Below, piece by piece: positions 16,890-27,012 of a DNA stretch of 52,808 bases; the stretch's first letter is position 1; each line of letters starts with the position of its first letter. Source of the stretch: Spartobacteria bacterium AMD-G4. GTDB lineage: Bacteria > Verrucomicrobiota > Verrucomicrobiia > Chthoniobacterales > Terrimicrobiaceae. The DNA is taken from the NCBI GenBank assembly GCA_002290555.1, contig NEUK01000064.1:1-52808 (forward strand), written 5' to 3'. The position numbers and the translations under genes were made by a program. The notes beneath the pieces are model-generated. The model made no database searches, was not told the origin of the DNA, and saw only the letters and a list, made by a program, of their open reading frames with translations.

Positions 16890-17295
16890 CACTCTCCTTG
16901 CCGTCGGGTCCGAGCGAATAAATTTCAAATGCCGCTCCACCCTTGCCGGGATTGCGGTAGACATACTCATTGCCCCAAGGATCGAGCGGGGCCGACTTCA
17001 TGAGCTGTTTCCAACGGCGGGGGCGTGGTTCGGTGCTGGGTTGGGTCACCAAGGCTTGAAGACCCTGCTCCGTGGATGGCATGCGGTAGTTAAGCATCTC
17101 GTAGGTGCGGAGTTGCATGGAAATAGCTTCGATGTCGCTTTCAACACGCTGCTCCTTCGCCACATCGATATTTCCCACCAACATGTAAATCGCCGACCCT
17201 ACGAGCACGGCAATGATACCCAGCACCAACATGATCTCGAAAAGAGTGTAGCCAGATTGGGAAAAGCGGGTTTTCCGAGTTTTTCGGGAGATCAT
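16864..17295 (-). CDS. gspG: Type II secretion major pseudopilin GspG
   Basis: 143 residues. The prepilin signal has leader MISRKTRKTRFSQSG and helix YTLFEIMLVLGIIAVLVGSA, with Gly at -1 and Glu at +5. The family hallmarks MPSTEQGLQAL, APLDPWGNEYVYRNPG and YSLGPDGKE (calcium-site loop) are all present. It is the major structural subunit of the pseudopilus. It is the first gene of the secretion operon; the 115 bp between it and atpC (17296-17410) probably carries the promoter, though no strong -35/-10 pair was seen. Confidence 0.97.
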   Translation of the reverse strand: MISRKTRKTRFSQSGYTLFEIMLVLGIIAVLVGSAIYMLVGNIDVAKEQRVESDIEAISMQLRTYEMLNYRMPSTEQGLQALVTQPSTEPRPRRWKQLMKSAPLDPWGNEYVYRNPGKGGAAFEIYSLGPDGKESDDDSGKEK

Positions 17296-17410
17296 AAAAT
17301 TGGGGAAAAAGCTAAGATTTCAGTAGGATAGTCTGGTCTTTCTCAACACTAGCTCAGGATATGTGTTCCGCAAAGGGTGTTGGATTTTTGATCTCAAACG
17401 ATCGGAAACC

Positions 17411-17818
17411 TCACAAGTGGTGCCTGCGTCGCTTGACCTTGACGAGGGCAAGTGAGCGCAGGAGTGCGGCGTTGTTGGCCGTGTAGGCTTCGGTGCTCAG
17501 CTTTTCACCTGACATTGCTTCTTCGGCGCGGCGGATCGCTTCCACTGCAGCGGCTTCATCGATATCACTTTCCTTCACGGCCATGTCCGTGAGGACGGCA
17601 ACCTTTTCCGAAGTGATTTCAACGAAGCCCTCGCCTACGGCCAAGCGGAGTTCTGTGCCGCCTTTGAAAACCCGCAGCTCGCCAGGTTCAAGTTGGGTAA
17701 TGATAGGTGCATGTTGCGGCAGCACGCCAAGTTCTCCTTCGATGCTGGGAATCACTACAGAGTCCACATCATCGGAGTAGGTTTTGACCTCGGGAGTTAC
17801 GATTTCGAGCCGAAGCAT
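17411..17818 (-). CDS. atpC: ATP synthase F1 epsilon subunit
   Basis: 135 residues. The N-terminal beta-sandwich has IPSIEGELGVLPQHAPIITQL and the helical C-terminal domain is DEAAAVEAIRRAEEAMSGEK. It links the central stalk and regulates ATP hydrolysis. It follows atpD after 4 bp. The C-terminus is unusually basic (VKVKRRRHHL). Confidence 0.95.
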   Translation of the reverse strand: MLRLEIVTPEVKTYSDDVDSVVIPSIEGELGVLPQHAPIITQLEPGELRVFKGGTELRLAVGEGFVEITSEKVAVLTDMAVKESDIDEAAAVEAIRRAEEAMSGEKLSTEAYTANNAALLRSLALVKVKRRRHHL

Positions 17819-17822
17819 GAGC

Positions 17823-19271
<1,449 letters not shown>

Positions 19272-19275
19272 TTAG

Positions 19276-19293
19276 CGTCCGAGCACTCGGACG
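19276..19293. promoter_or_regulatory. Perfect 8-bp stem inverted repeat between pdhC and atpD
   Basis: CGTCCGAG-CA-CTCGGACG lies in the 74-bp gap between the pdhC stop and the atpD start. On the minus strand a run of six T follows the hairpin after 14 bases. It could be an attenuator, a weak terminator separating the pdh genes from atpDC, or a dimeric regulator site. Stem quality is seen directly; function is not. Confidence 0.35.
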
Positions 19294-19312
19294 GCAACTG
19301 GATTCTTCAAAA

Positions 19313-20533
19313 TTAAAAAAGCAGGCTGGTTGGCGACTCGAGGCTTTTGCGCATTGTGGCAAGAAATTCTGCCCCAGCTGCGCCATCCACTACGCGATGG
19401 TCGCCGCTTAGCGAAATAGTCATCCGTTGTCCAGCCACGATCTGGTCTTGAGCGTTGACGACAGGTTTTTTCACAATCGCTCCCACTGCCAGGATAGCGG
19501 CCTGCGGTGGGTTGATGATCGCATAGAAACTATCGATTCCGTAAGCCCCGAGGTTTGAGATCGTGAGAGTGCCGCCTTGATACTCTTCAGGTTTGATTTT
19601 TTTGGACCGGGCTCGCACGGCAAGGTCTTTTACAGCGGTGCTGATTGCTCGAAGCGAGAGGCTCTGCGCGTCTCGGATCACTGGCGTGATCAGGCCGTCT
19701 TCCACGGCAATCGCGACTGAAAGGTTGACGCTTCCATATTCCACAATGGAGTCCCCTGCAAAAGCAGAGTTGACCCTTGGATGCTGCTTCGCGGCACGGG
19801 CGGCTGCGAGAAGGATAAAATCGTTGACAGTCACTTTAGCAGTGCCGTCGGTCTCGGCGGCCGCGTTCAATTCCTTGCGAAGTTTGGCAAGCGGCGCTGC
19901 ATCGATCTCGATGGTCAGATAAAAATGCGGAATCTGGGTTTTGCTGGCAAGCAGACGCTCGGCAATCGTGCGGCGCATTCCAGAGAGAGGTGTCTTGGTG
20001 TCCGCGTCTGAAAACGGGACTTCCATGCGAGGCGCTGCCGGAGCGGCTGTGTGGGTGGTTGCCGCAGTCGGCACATCGGCGGCCACGACTCGGCCACCAG
20101 GGCCCGTTCCCTGCACGCCCAAAAGACTTACTCCACGCTCCAAGGCGATTTTCTTGGCGAGTGGCGATGCCTTGATGTGAGAGCCATTTGGTAGGGTTGC
20201 CGTTTGAGGTTTTGTCGAAGCTGGAAGGGTGGGCGTTGAGGCCATTGAGGCCATTGAGGCTACGGCCGCTGGAGCAGACGACTTGACAGCGCTTTTTTTA
20301 CCGCCCTCAAGGTTGGCCAAAGGCTGCCCTACTTTAACAACTCCGCCCTCTGGAACGATGATTTCTGTGATCGTCCCCTCATCAAAAGCCTCCATTTCCA
20401 TGGTGGCCTTGTCGGTTTCCACATCAGCGATCACATCTCCAACGGTGATTTTGTCGCCGACTTTTTTGTGCCATTTGATGAGTGTCCCTTCGAGCATCGT
20501 ATCGCTCAGTTTGGGCATGGTGATTTGATTCAT
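19313..20533 (-). CDS. pdhC: Pyruvate dehydrogenase E2, dihydrolipoamide acetyltransferase
   Basis: 406 residues from the ATG at 20533 (MNQITMPKLSDTMLEGTL); the frame is open further upstream but would run into the E1beta gene. Domains: one lipoyl domain (about 1-80) with the lipoyl-lysine motif VETDKATMEMEA, an Ala/Pro-rich linker, a peripheral subunit-binding domain (SPLAKKIALERGVSLLG), and the catalytic acetyltransferase domain ending in LSGDHRVVDGAAGAEF with the active-site His and Asp. It transfers acetyl from E1 to CoA. It lies 14 bp after E1beta. No E3 (lipoamide dehydrogenase) gene is visible. Confidence 0.95.
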   Translation of the reverse strand: MNQITMPKLSDTMLEGTLIKWHKKVGDKITVGDVIADVETDKATMEMEAFDEGTITEIIVPEGGVVKVGQPLANLEGGKKSAVKSSAPAAVASMASMASTPTLPASTKPQTATLPNGSHIKASPLAKKIALERGVSLLGVQGTGPGGRVVAADVPTAATTHTAAPAAPRMEVPFSDADTKTPLSGMRRTIAERLLASKTQIPHFYLTIEIDAAPLAKLRKELNAAAETDGTAKVTVNDFILLAAARAAKQHPRVNSAFAGDSIVEYGSVNLSVAIAVEDGLITPVIRDAQSLSLRAISTAVKDLAVRARSKKIKPEEYQGGTLTISNLGAYGIDSFYAIINPPQAAILAVGAIVKKPVVNAQDQIVAGQRMTISLSGDHRVVDGAAGAEFLATMRKSLESPTSLLF

Positions 20534-20547
20534 ATTCGGAATGGGTC

Positions 20548-21522
20548 TTAGCGTATGTGCAGAACTTTTTCGATGATTCGGGCCACTGTAGGCAGTTGCA
20601 GGCTTTCGAGCGCGGGCGAGTAGATGGCGGGGGCATCCAGTGAGCACACGCGTTGGACCGGGGCATCAAGCTCGTCGAAGGCCTTCTCCTGAATGGTTGC
20701 CGCGATTTGGGCCGAGACACCACAGAAAGGTTTGTTCTCATCCACCAGAACCGCTCGGTGCGTTTTGCGGACAGTTTGTAAAATGGCTTCTTCATCCAGT
20801 GGGCGAATCGAACGCAGATCAAGAACCTCGGCGCTGATATCATGCTCAGCCGCAAGAATCTCGGCAGCCTTCAGTGCTGTGATCACCGCACGCCCGTGGG
20901 CGATCAAGGAAACATCCGTGCCGTGGCGTTTGATATCAGCCACGCCGAGTGGGATCAGGTATTCTTCCTCGGGAACCTCCCAAGTCTCGCCGTAGAGAAG
21001 AGTGTTCTCCATGAAACACACGGGATCGTTGTCCCGGATCGCTGTCTTCATCAGTCCCTTGGCGTCATAGGCTGTGGCTGGACATACGACTTTAAGGCCC
21101 GGTGTGTTGGCAATGAAATTTTCCGGCGTGTGCGAGTGGGTTGCACCCACATTAGTTCCCCCGTTTGCAGGGCCGCGGATGACAATCGGGCAATTGATGA
21201 GTCCACCGCTCATGTAGCGGACTTGGCCAGCGTTGTTGATGATCTGGTCCCAGGCCACATAGGCGAAGCTCCAAAACATGAGCTCCATCACGGGGCGAAT
21301 ACCCAGCATCGAAGCCCCTACGCCCATGCCGATAAAACCGGCTTCGCTGATCGGGGCATCCACCACACGCTTGTCGCCGAAGCGTTGCCAAAGTCCCTCA
21401 GTGACTTTGTAGGCGCCGTTGTATTGGGCCACTTCTTCTCCGATAATGACAACATTCTCATCGCGGATAATTTCCTCGGCGAGCGCGTCGTTGAGGGCTT
21501 TGCGGTAGGTGATCAGAGGCAT
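20548..21522 (-). CDS. pdhB: Pyruvate dehydrogenase E1 component beta subunit
   Basis: 324 residues, the family length. It shows MPLITYRKALNDALAEEIIR, the GEEVAQYNGAYKVTEGL motif, PISEAGFIGMGVGASMLG and the C-terminal transketolase domain (DLRSIRPLDEEAI). With E1alpha it forms the alpha2beta2 thiamine diphosphate-dependent decarboxylase. The pairing with an E2 of pyruvate type and the strong E1alpha match argue for pyruvate instead of branched-chain oxoacids; this is a family-level inference. 80 bp separate it from E1alpha. Confidence 0.93.
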   Translation of the reverse strand: MPLITYRKALNDALAEEIIRDENVVIIGEEVAQYNGAYKVTEGLWQRFGDKRVVDAPISEAGFIGMGVGASMLGIRPVMELMFWSFAYVAWDQIINNAGQVRYMSGGLINCPIVIRGPANGGTNVGATHSHTPENFIANTPGLKVVCPATAYDAKGLMKTAIRDNDPVCFMENTLLYGETWEVPEEEYLIPLGVADIKRHGTDVSLIAHGRAVITALKAAEILAAEHDISAEVLDLRSIRPLDEEAILQTVRKTHRAVLVDENKPFCGVSAQIAATIQEKAFDELDAPVQRVCSLDAPAIYSPALESLQLPTVARIIEKVLHIR

Positions 21523-21602
21523 AGTGTGGATTTGTCCAAATTCAAAAAAAAACTGTTTCGGTCAGGAAAGTAAGGTGCCCGGAGCGGGCAGCGGCGTCCG
21601 TG

Positions 21603-22715
21603 TTATTCGCTAAAGAAGTGGCGACCTGTGGAACCAGCTTCGGTTTTGTTGTCCACTTCCCAGTAGACATCTTCAAAAATTGTCTCAGGCGTGGGCGAGT
21701 CGCTGTCGATAGCGAACTGCGCGGCCGTGTCAGCTTCGTCTTTTGCAGCCTCATCGATGGCATCCGCTTCGCCTTCCGTGAGCACGCCTTCGTCAAAAAG
21801 ACGCTTCTTCCAAAGATTGATCGGGTCGTGATGGGCTTTGTAGCGGTCGATTTCCTCCGGGGAGCGGTATTTCTTGGCATTCGCATCGGCCACCGAGTGT
21901 CCGTAGTAACGGTAGGTATCGACCTCGAGAACGGTCGGGAGGGACTGCTCATGAGCGCGGCGCATGGCGCTCGATGCCTTCGCCCTTACTTCGTAGAGGT
22001 CCTCGCCGTTGGCGATGTCCCACACGATTCCGTACCCGTCTGCCCGCTCAGCGAGGCAATTTCTCATCGCTGAAGAACGCTCAAGCGTCGTTCCCATCGA
22101 GTATTTATTGTTTTCGATAACATAAACAACCGGGAGCTTCCAGAGTGCGGCAAGATTGAGGGATTCGTGGTAGGCGCCTTGGTTGACCGCTCCGTCGCCC
22201 ATGAAGCAGAGCGCACAGCCCTTGAGTCCTTTGTATTTCAGCCCGTAAGCAAGCCCCAGGCCCAGTGGTGTCTGGCCGCCGACGATTCCATGCCCGCCCC
22301 AGTAGTTTTTGTCGGGGGCGAAGAAGTGCATCGAGCCACCTTTGCCGCGCGAGCAACCGGTCGCTTTTCCGAAAAGTTCCGCCATGCATTCCTTCATGCC
22401 CATGCCCACGGCGAGCGCGTGGCCGTGGTCGCGGTAGGCTGTAATCACATGGTCGTTTTTGCCCATGAGCGATACCGTCCCGACAGCGACCGCCTCTTGT
22501 CCGATATAAAGGTGTAGAAATCCGCCCATCATGCCTTGGTTGTAATACTTGAGTGAAGTCTGCTCGAAGCGCCGGATACGGATCATTTCCCGGAGAAAAC
22601 CAATTTTCTGCTTTGCCGTGAGGGAAGCGTTGATTTTCGCGCGGGCGTAGTCCGCTGGATCCACGGATACTTCGTCATCGGTCACACTGGGCTTAGGGCT
22701 TGAAAGTTTGGACAT
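21603..22715 (-). CDS. pdhA: Pyruvate dehydrogenase E1 component alpha subunit
   Basis: 370 residues from the ATG at 22715 (MSKLSSPKPSVTDDE); the longer open frame reaches 22838 but would invade the divergent promoter region. The ThDP-binding motif is GDGAVNQGAYHESLNLAALW through ENNKYSMGT. The phosphorylation-loop region YRYYGHSVADANAKKYR and the substrate-channel YRDHGHALAVG block are typical of pyruvate E1alpha. It is the first gene of the pdh set and is divergent from a class I amidotransferase across about 137 bp. Confidence 0.95.
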   Translation of the reverse strand: MSKLSSPKPSVTDDEVSVDPADYARAKINASLTAKQKIGFLREMIRIRRFEQTSLKYYNQGMMGGFLHLYIGQEAVAVGTVSLMGKNDHVITAYRDHGHALAVGMGMKECMAELFGKATGCSRGKGGSMHFFAPDKNYWGGHGIVGGQTPLGLGLAYGLKYKGLKGCALCFMGDGAVNQGAYHESLNLAALWKLPVVYVIENNKYSMGTTLERSSAMRNCLAERADGYGIVWDIANGEDLYEVRAKASSAMRRAHEQSLPTVLEVDTYRYYGHSVADANAKKYRSPEEIDRYKAHHDPINLWKKRLFDEGVLTEGEADAIDEAAKDEADTAAQFAIDSDSPTPETIFEDVYWEVDNKTEAGSTGRHFFSE

Positions 22716-22852
22716 AGTGTTGGGTGTTGATTCGGCAGCCCGAACAAACGCGATACACTTTTTCCATTCTCCGCCTACTTGGCAATGCAGAAATGCGATG
22801 GGAGACCGCCTTTTTGGTTTCGCCCGAGCTTCCAGCATGCTTTCATCGTTGC

Positions 22853-23551
22853 GTGAAGAATGTTCTGTTCATCCAGCATGGGGAAGTGGACAAGCCAGGT
22901 CTTCTTGCTGAAGTGCTTGGCGACCTTGGAATAATGCTCCGTATCGTTCATCCCTACAGCGGTGATATCCCGTCCCTCGATGCGGCAGATTTTGACGGCC
23001 TCGTTCTCGGTGGCGGGGGGCAGAGCGCCTATGAAGTTGAGTTGTATCCGTATCTTGACCGGGAGTGTGAACTTGTGCGATCCGCACTGGCTTCGCAGAA
23101 ACCACTTCTGGGCCTCTGCCTCGGAGGGCAATTAATCGCGCGTGCGCTCGGCGCTGCTGTGCGACCCGCCAAGCGCAAGGAGATTGGTTTTTTCCCTGTG
23201 ACGCGCCGTGCAAATGCCCAAGATGACCTGCTCGTGGCCGAGTTGCCGGAAATTTTCGGTGCGGCCCATTGGCATGGTGATGTCTTTGAAATTCCCGTTG
23301 GCGGCGTGCTCTTGGCATCGAGCCAGCTCACGCCCCATCAGGCATTTCGCTATGGGCGGAGTTGCTATGGGTTCCAATTCCATCTTGAAATGACACCCTC
23401 TCTTTTTGAGGAACTGGTCTGGGATTCACAGGATTACTTGGTGGATTCCGGGGTCGAGCCCGAAATCCTCATTCGCGAGGCTCGTGAGGTTCTGCCCCTC
23501 CTCGAAAAAAGTGCCCGTGCCGCATTCAAGAGATGGGCTGACTTGCTATAG
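22853..23551 (+). CDS. Class I glutamine amidotransferase domain protein
   Basis: 232 residues if started at the GTG at 22853 (GTGAAGAATGTTCTG), which places the conserved first beta-strand VKNVLFIQHGE at the N-terminus. The frame is open up to 22724, but the extra 43 residues resemble nothing. The catalytic triad is seen as the nucleophile elbow GLCLGGQLIARALG (Cys) and GFQFHLEMT (His and Glu). It belongs to the stand-alone GMP-synthase-like amidotransferase family, often involved in glutamine or gamma-glutamyl hydrolysis. The substrate is unknown. It is convergent with the Ski2-like helicase and shares its last six bases with it. Confidence 0.8.
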   Translation: MKNVLFIQHGEVDKPGLLAEVLGDLGIMLRIVHPYSGDIPSLDAADFDGLVLGGGGQSAYEVELYPYLDRECELVRSALASQKPLLGLCLGGQLIARALGAAVRPAKRKEIGFFPVTRRANAQDDLLVAELPEIFGAAHWHGDVFEIPVGGVLLASSQLTPHQAFRYGRSCYGFQFHLEMTPSLFEELVWDSQDYLVDSGVEPEILIREAREVLPLLEKSARAAFKRWADLL

Positions 23552-25888
23552 GGCTGGCATCTCGAGAGCCGCCCGTGCGGCAGCTTGCAGTTCGTGCCAG
23601 CGAGGAAATACCGGATCCGCAGCGTGGACAATATGCCGAAGCAGGCTCCTCCACTCCAATGTCGCACGCTCGATATCGCCTTTGCGAATTGCATCGGTTT
23701 GTTTTTCCAAGGAGCGCATTCCTCGGCTCTGGTGCAAGGAGAGCGCCTCACAGGTGCCCTCGCCGAAACCAGGACACAGGCCGCCCTCAAGGTAGCCCTC
23801 ATGATCCACATGTCCGTAAATCTCTCGCGAGACCACTGCCATGCGCTGACTCGCTCCGTCCGCAAAATCCACAAAGCGCGCGCCTCCTCGCAGGTTCGAG
23901 AGGTGTAACACAATCTCATCGACCGGATACTTCGGGTCCTCCAGCGCCGCCGCAATCATCAGGCCCTCGCCGCTCTGGAAACGACTGAAAAGCCTCCCTC
24001 GTGCCGTGGGTGTGCAGGTTTCGTCAACGAGGCCCAGCTTGCGCCAAGCGTGCGCGGCCGAGCCCACCGGTGGATTGAAGACGCTCGATTCGTCCACAGC
24101 CGGCAAGGCGCTCACCCTTCGGCGTGGCGGGTTCAAGAGTACGACGCCGTCAGGCATGACGACCGAGATCACGGGAATGTTTGCCAGCGACAGGCGGGCC
24201 ATCAGATTCGATCCGTGCAGCGCAATGCTGTCGAAACTTCCAGGCGACCACTGGGAAGCTAGGAGGGGAATAATGTCGCGGGTCAGTTCGGCTTCGGAGA
24301 ACGCCTCCGACTTGCCCAGACCAAGGAGTTTTTGAATCCAGGGGAGCGGCTGAAAGAGCGTGTCCACGGCGCGCGCGACTGGCACTTCCTTTCCGTAGGC
24401 GAAGCCCCGTGCGTCCGCAATCTTGCACGCTCGGCCGTAGGAAAGGAGCTGGAGCGTGCTGGGAACACGCAGCGCCGGAAGCCATCGCTCCTTGTGAAGT
24501 GTGACGCACTCGGCAACGCGGCGTGTCTCCTCCCGTGCGCTTTTGAGCGAATGCCAGCAACCATCCGGTCCAAGGAACTCGACCCGGCTCGGTCCGTGAC
24601 GCTCGCTTGACTTGGAGGATCCCAAGGCAGTTGCCAAATCCGGGGCGATCTTTTGCCGGCTGAAAAGCCTTTCGCAAACGAGTGAGGCCCGCGCCAGCGG
24701 GTTTTGTCCTTCAGCGACGGCCGCCTCCATCACGCGGAGCAAGGTTGGCCAGTCCATTTGATTCACCCTCCGGAGCTGGCGGGGTGAGGCGTCGAGGAGT
24801 CCTGGCAAGTTGGGGGCTGTGAGAACAAACCCCCGCTCATCGAGGCCTCTGCGGCCGGCTCTGCCAAACATCTGCAGCAACTCGTCGGAGCGGAGCTCCC
24901 TCTGAAACCGTGCGTCGCCATAGCTTGTCGCAGTGACCATCACGGAGCGGACGGAGAAGTTAATTCCTGCTGCCAGGCCGGTGGTGGCCACGATGATATC
25001 GAGCTTCCCGGCCTTGCCGAGCGGTTCGATCCACTCCGCACGAGCCGAGTAGGGGAGTCCGCTGTGGTGAAAGGCCACGCGGTGCTGCAAGAGCCTCGCA
25101 AGATCTCGGCCAAGCAGGTTTTGATCTCCCGGTGTCATCGGCACTGGGCTGTCCACAGGAAGCGCCGCCGCGATCTGGGTTGCCATTTTTTCCGCATCGC
25201 GGCGACGGGGCGCAAAAAGCAAAAGCGGTGTGAGTCCAGCCAGAAGCGCTGCTGCGGCGACCCGTGGCCAGAATCCATGCACCGAGTCGGGCACACGCGG
25301 GAGATTCTCAATCGGGAACTGATCTAGCGGAACGGGTCGTTCTTGGACTTGAATCAACTCCACGCGGCGCCCAAGTCTTCGCAGCCACTCCGCGATATCC
25401 GAGGGATTCCGCACACTGCCGCTCAGGAGCAAGAGCCGGGTGGAGACTGGGGGAAGAGCCATGGCCATTTCGTAATTCAGGCCGCGCTGGGCATCCGCAA
25501 GCATCTGGTATTCGTCCAGAATGAGGAAGTCCGGCGCATTCCCACTCAGGATGCGCTCGCGCTGGGTTTCCAGGGTCGCCACCAGGACAGGGGCTTGGAG
25601 GTTTTCTGCAATATCGCCCGTGGCGATACCAACATTCCATCCGAGCGCTTGCCATTCACGCCACTTGTCGTTCGCCAGCGCACGGGTCGGAACCGTGTAG
25701 ACCGCCTGCCCAAGCCGGGCGGCTTCCGGCGTTTTCAGAAACAACTCGAAGACGCGTGTCTTTCCTGCACCGGTCGGGGCATCAATGATCACATCCGCCC
25801 CGCTCTTGAGGTGGCGCACAGCATCCTGCTGCCAGAGATCGGGCATGTGCAAGGGAGCGAAAGGAACCTGAAAAGTTGCCGCTTTCAA
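23546..25888 (-). CDS. Ski2-like DEAD/DEAH-box superfamily 2 helicase
   Basis: 780 residues from a TTG start directly downstream of the DUF362 stop. Motifs: I DAPTGAGKTRV (near residue 38), Ia PTRALANDKW, II as DEYQ in place of the usual DExH, III SGSVRNPSD, a Ski2-type V ATTGLAAGINF and VI QMFGRAGRRG. A long C-terminal region without an obvious named domain follows, possibly a degenerate winged-helix/ratchet module. The family unwinds RNA or DNA. It closes a tightly packed minus-strand cluster with an RNA-methyltransferase-like gene and priA, which suggests a nucleic-acid role. The substrate is not determinable. Confidence 0.85.
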   Translation of the reverse strand: MKAATFQVPFAPLHMPDLWQQDAVRHLKSGADVIIDAPTGAGKTRVFELFLKTPEAARLGQAVYTVPTRALANDKWREWQALGWNVGIATGDIAENLQAPVLVATLETQRERILSGNAPDFLILDEYQMLADAQRGLNYEMAMALPPVSTRLLLLSGSVRNPSDIAEWLRRLGRRVELIQVQERPVPLDQFPIENLPRVPDSVHGFWPRVAAAALLAGLTPLLLFAPRRRDAEKMATQIAAALPVDSPVPMTPGDQNLLGRDLARLLQHRVAFHHSGLPYSARAEWIEPLGKAGKLDIIVATTGLAAGINFSVRSVMVTATSYGDARFQRELRSDELLQMFGRAGRRGLDERGFVLTAPNLPGLLDASPRQLRRVNQMDWPTLLRVMEAAVAEGQNPLARASLVCERLFSRQKIAPDLATALGSSKSSERHGPSRVEFLGPDGCWHSLKSAREETRRVAECVTLHKERWLPALRVPSTLQLLSYGRACKIADARGFAYGKEVPVARAVDTLFQPLPWIQKLLGLGKSEAFSEAELTRDIIPLLASQWSPGSFDSIALHGSNLMARLSLANIPVISVVMPDGVVLLNPPRRRVSALPAVDESSVFNPPVGSAAHAWRKLGLVDETCTPTARGRLFSRFQSGEGLMIAAALEDPKYPVDEIVLHLSNLRGGARFVDFADGASQRMAVVSREIYGHVDHEGYLEGGLCPGFGEGTCEALSLHQSRGMRSLEKQTDAIRKGDIERATLEWRSLLRHIVHAADPVFPRWHELQAAARAALEMPAL

Positions 25889-25890
25889 AA

Positions 25891-27012
25891 TCAGCGAGCC
25901 TCCGGTGGCGGGGGATCTGAATACTTGAAAAGAGCGGGCGGTTCCGGTCGTGCCCCGACGCGGATAAGTTCGATATCCTCCTCGCTGTTCTTGCCGAGAT
26001 CGATTGCGGAGGCACTCTGCAGCCAGAGCGTCATTTTATCGAGTGATGGAAGTCGCGAAAGAATCCGGTTTTCATTGAGTAGTCGCACGGCCGTGGCATC
26101 GACGGCCACGGGGTCGCGGCTTACGAAGAGGGTGTGGTGATCAATGGCGAATCCCGGATTGGGAAATGGTCCACCGGCATATTGCAGCACGAGGGCATCG
26201 AGGATCGTGATAATAACTTTGTCGTGGATCATGGCATCCGCATAGATCTCGGCCAGGTAGGGATCGCCAAAGTCCGGCGAGCGTGTGAAACGCCGCCAGT
26301 TGTCGAGATTGGGAAGTGTCATATTGGCCAGCGCACCATTCACACCCGTCAGAAAACTGTCGGTGAGGGAAGGAACATTGATGACCTTATCGACCTCTTG
26401 GCTCAGGACCTCTGCGTAAAAGCTTGTGCTGCTGAGTTGCTCTCCGCCCGCCAGGATGTCCTCCATACGCGAGCCCGCACGGTCGCCAAAGGCGCTGTCC
26501 CCCCAGATCAGGCGGCCAACGACGGGCGCGGTGACTTGCGATTTCTTATCGTAGCCCGTGGCTGTATCGACCCACCGCAACTTGTAGAGCGGGTCGTTGC
26601 GCGAGTAACCGGCAGCGAGAAGGTCGGCCAGATTGCGATCCCAGACGATGATATTTGAAGGTTGGATGCCTGCCGAAATGAGTCCAGCCGCCACGGCTTT
26701 GACCACCGCCGGGTGCGTCCCGCTCACAGCCCCCCCGGAGGCGGAGACTTTGATTCCAACACGGTCGCTCGCCTTCACAAGGGACGCCCACGCCGCAGCG
26801 GGGTTGGGTTTGCCTGTGGCCGCGCAAACCAAATTGTCCACCATGCGGCGGACGACGGCAGGGTTGGGAACCCTGTTCTGCGCGAGGGATGATGTTTCCA
26901 TCGCATAAAAAACCTTCGCTTTTCCGGTGTCCTGCGAATTTGCCGAATCGGTAATGAGGAGCGCGATGCAGGCCGCAATGAGGATTTTTCGAGGAGAATG
27001 AAACAGGTTCAT
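25891..27012 (-). CDS. Secreted DUF362 domain protein
   Basis: 373 residues. A signal peptide is present (KILIAACIALLITDSANS). The DUF362 core shows SDRVGIKVSASGGAVSGTHP, IIVWDRNLADLLAAGY, VDKVINVPSLTDS and HTLFVSRDPVAVDATAV, the typical beta-alpha core blocks. No CxxCxxC ferredoxin motif, which some DUF362 proteins carry, is seen. Biochemical function of the family is not established. It overlaps the methyltransferase stop as ATGA and is followed at once by the helicase gene, so it is co-transcribed with cytoplasmic proteins despite being exported. Confidence 0.8.
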   Translation of the reverse strand: MNLFHSPRKILIAACIALLITDSANSQDTGKAKVFYAMETSSLAQNRVPNPAVVRRMVDNLVCAATGKPNPAAAWASLVKASDRVGIKVSASGGAVSGTHPAVVKAVAAGLISAGIQPSNIIVWDRNLADLLAAGYSRNDPLYKLRWVDTATGYDKKSQVTAPVVGRLIWGDSAFGDRAGSRMEDILAGGEQLSSTSFYAEVLSQEVDKVINVPSLTDSFLTGVNGALANMTLPNLDNWRRFTRSPDFGDPYLAEIYADAMIHDKVIITILDALVLQYAGGPFPNPGFAIDHHTLFVSRDPVAVDATAVRLLNENRILSRLPSLDKMTLWLQSASAIDLGKNSEEDIELIRVGARPEPPALFKYSDPPPPEAR

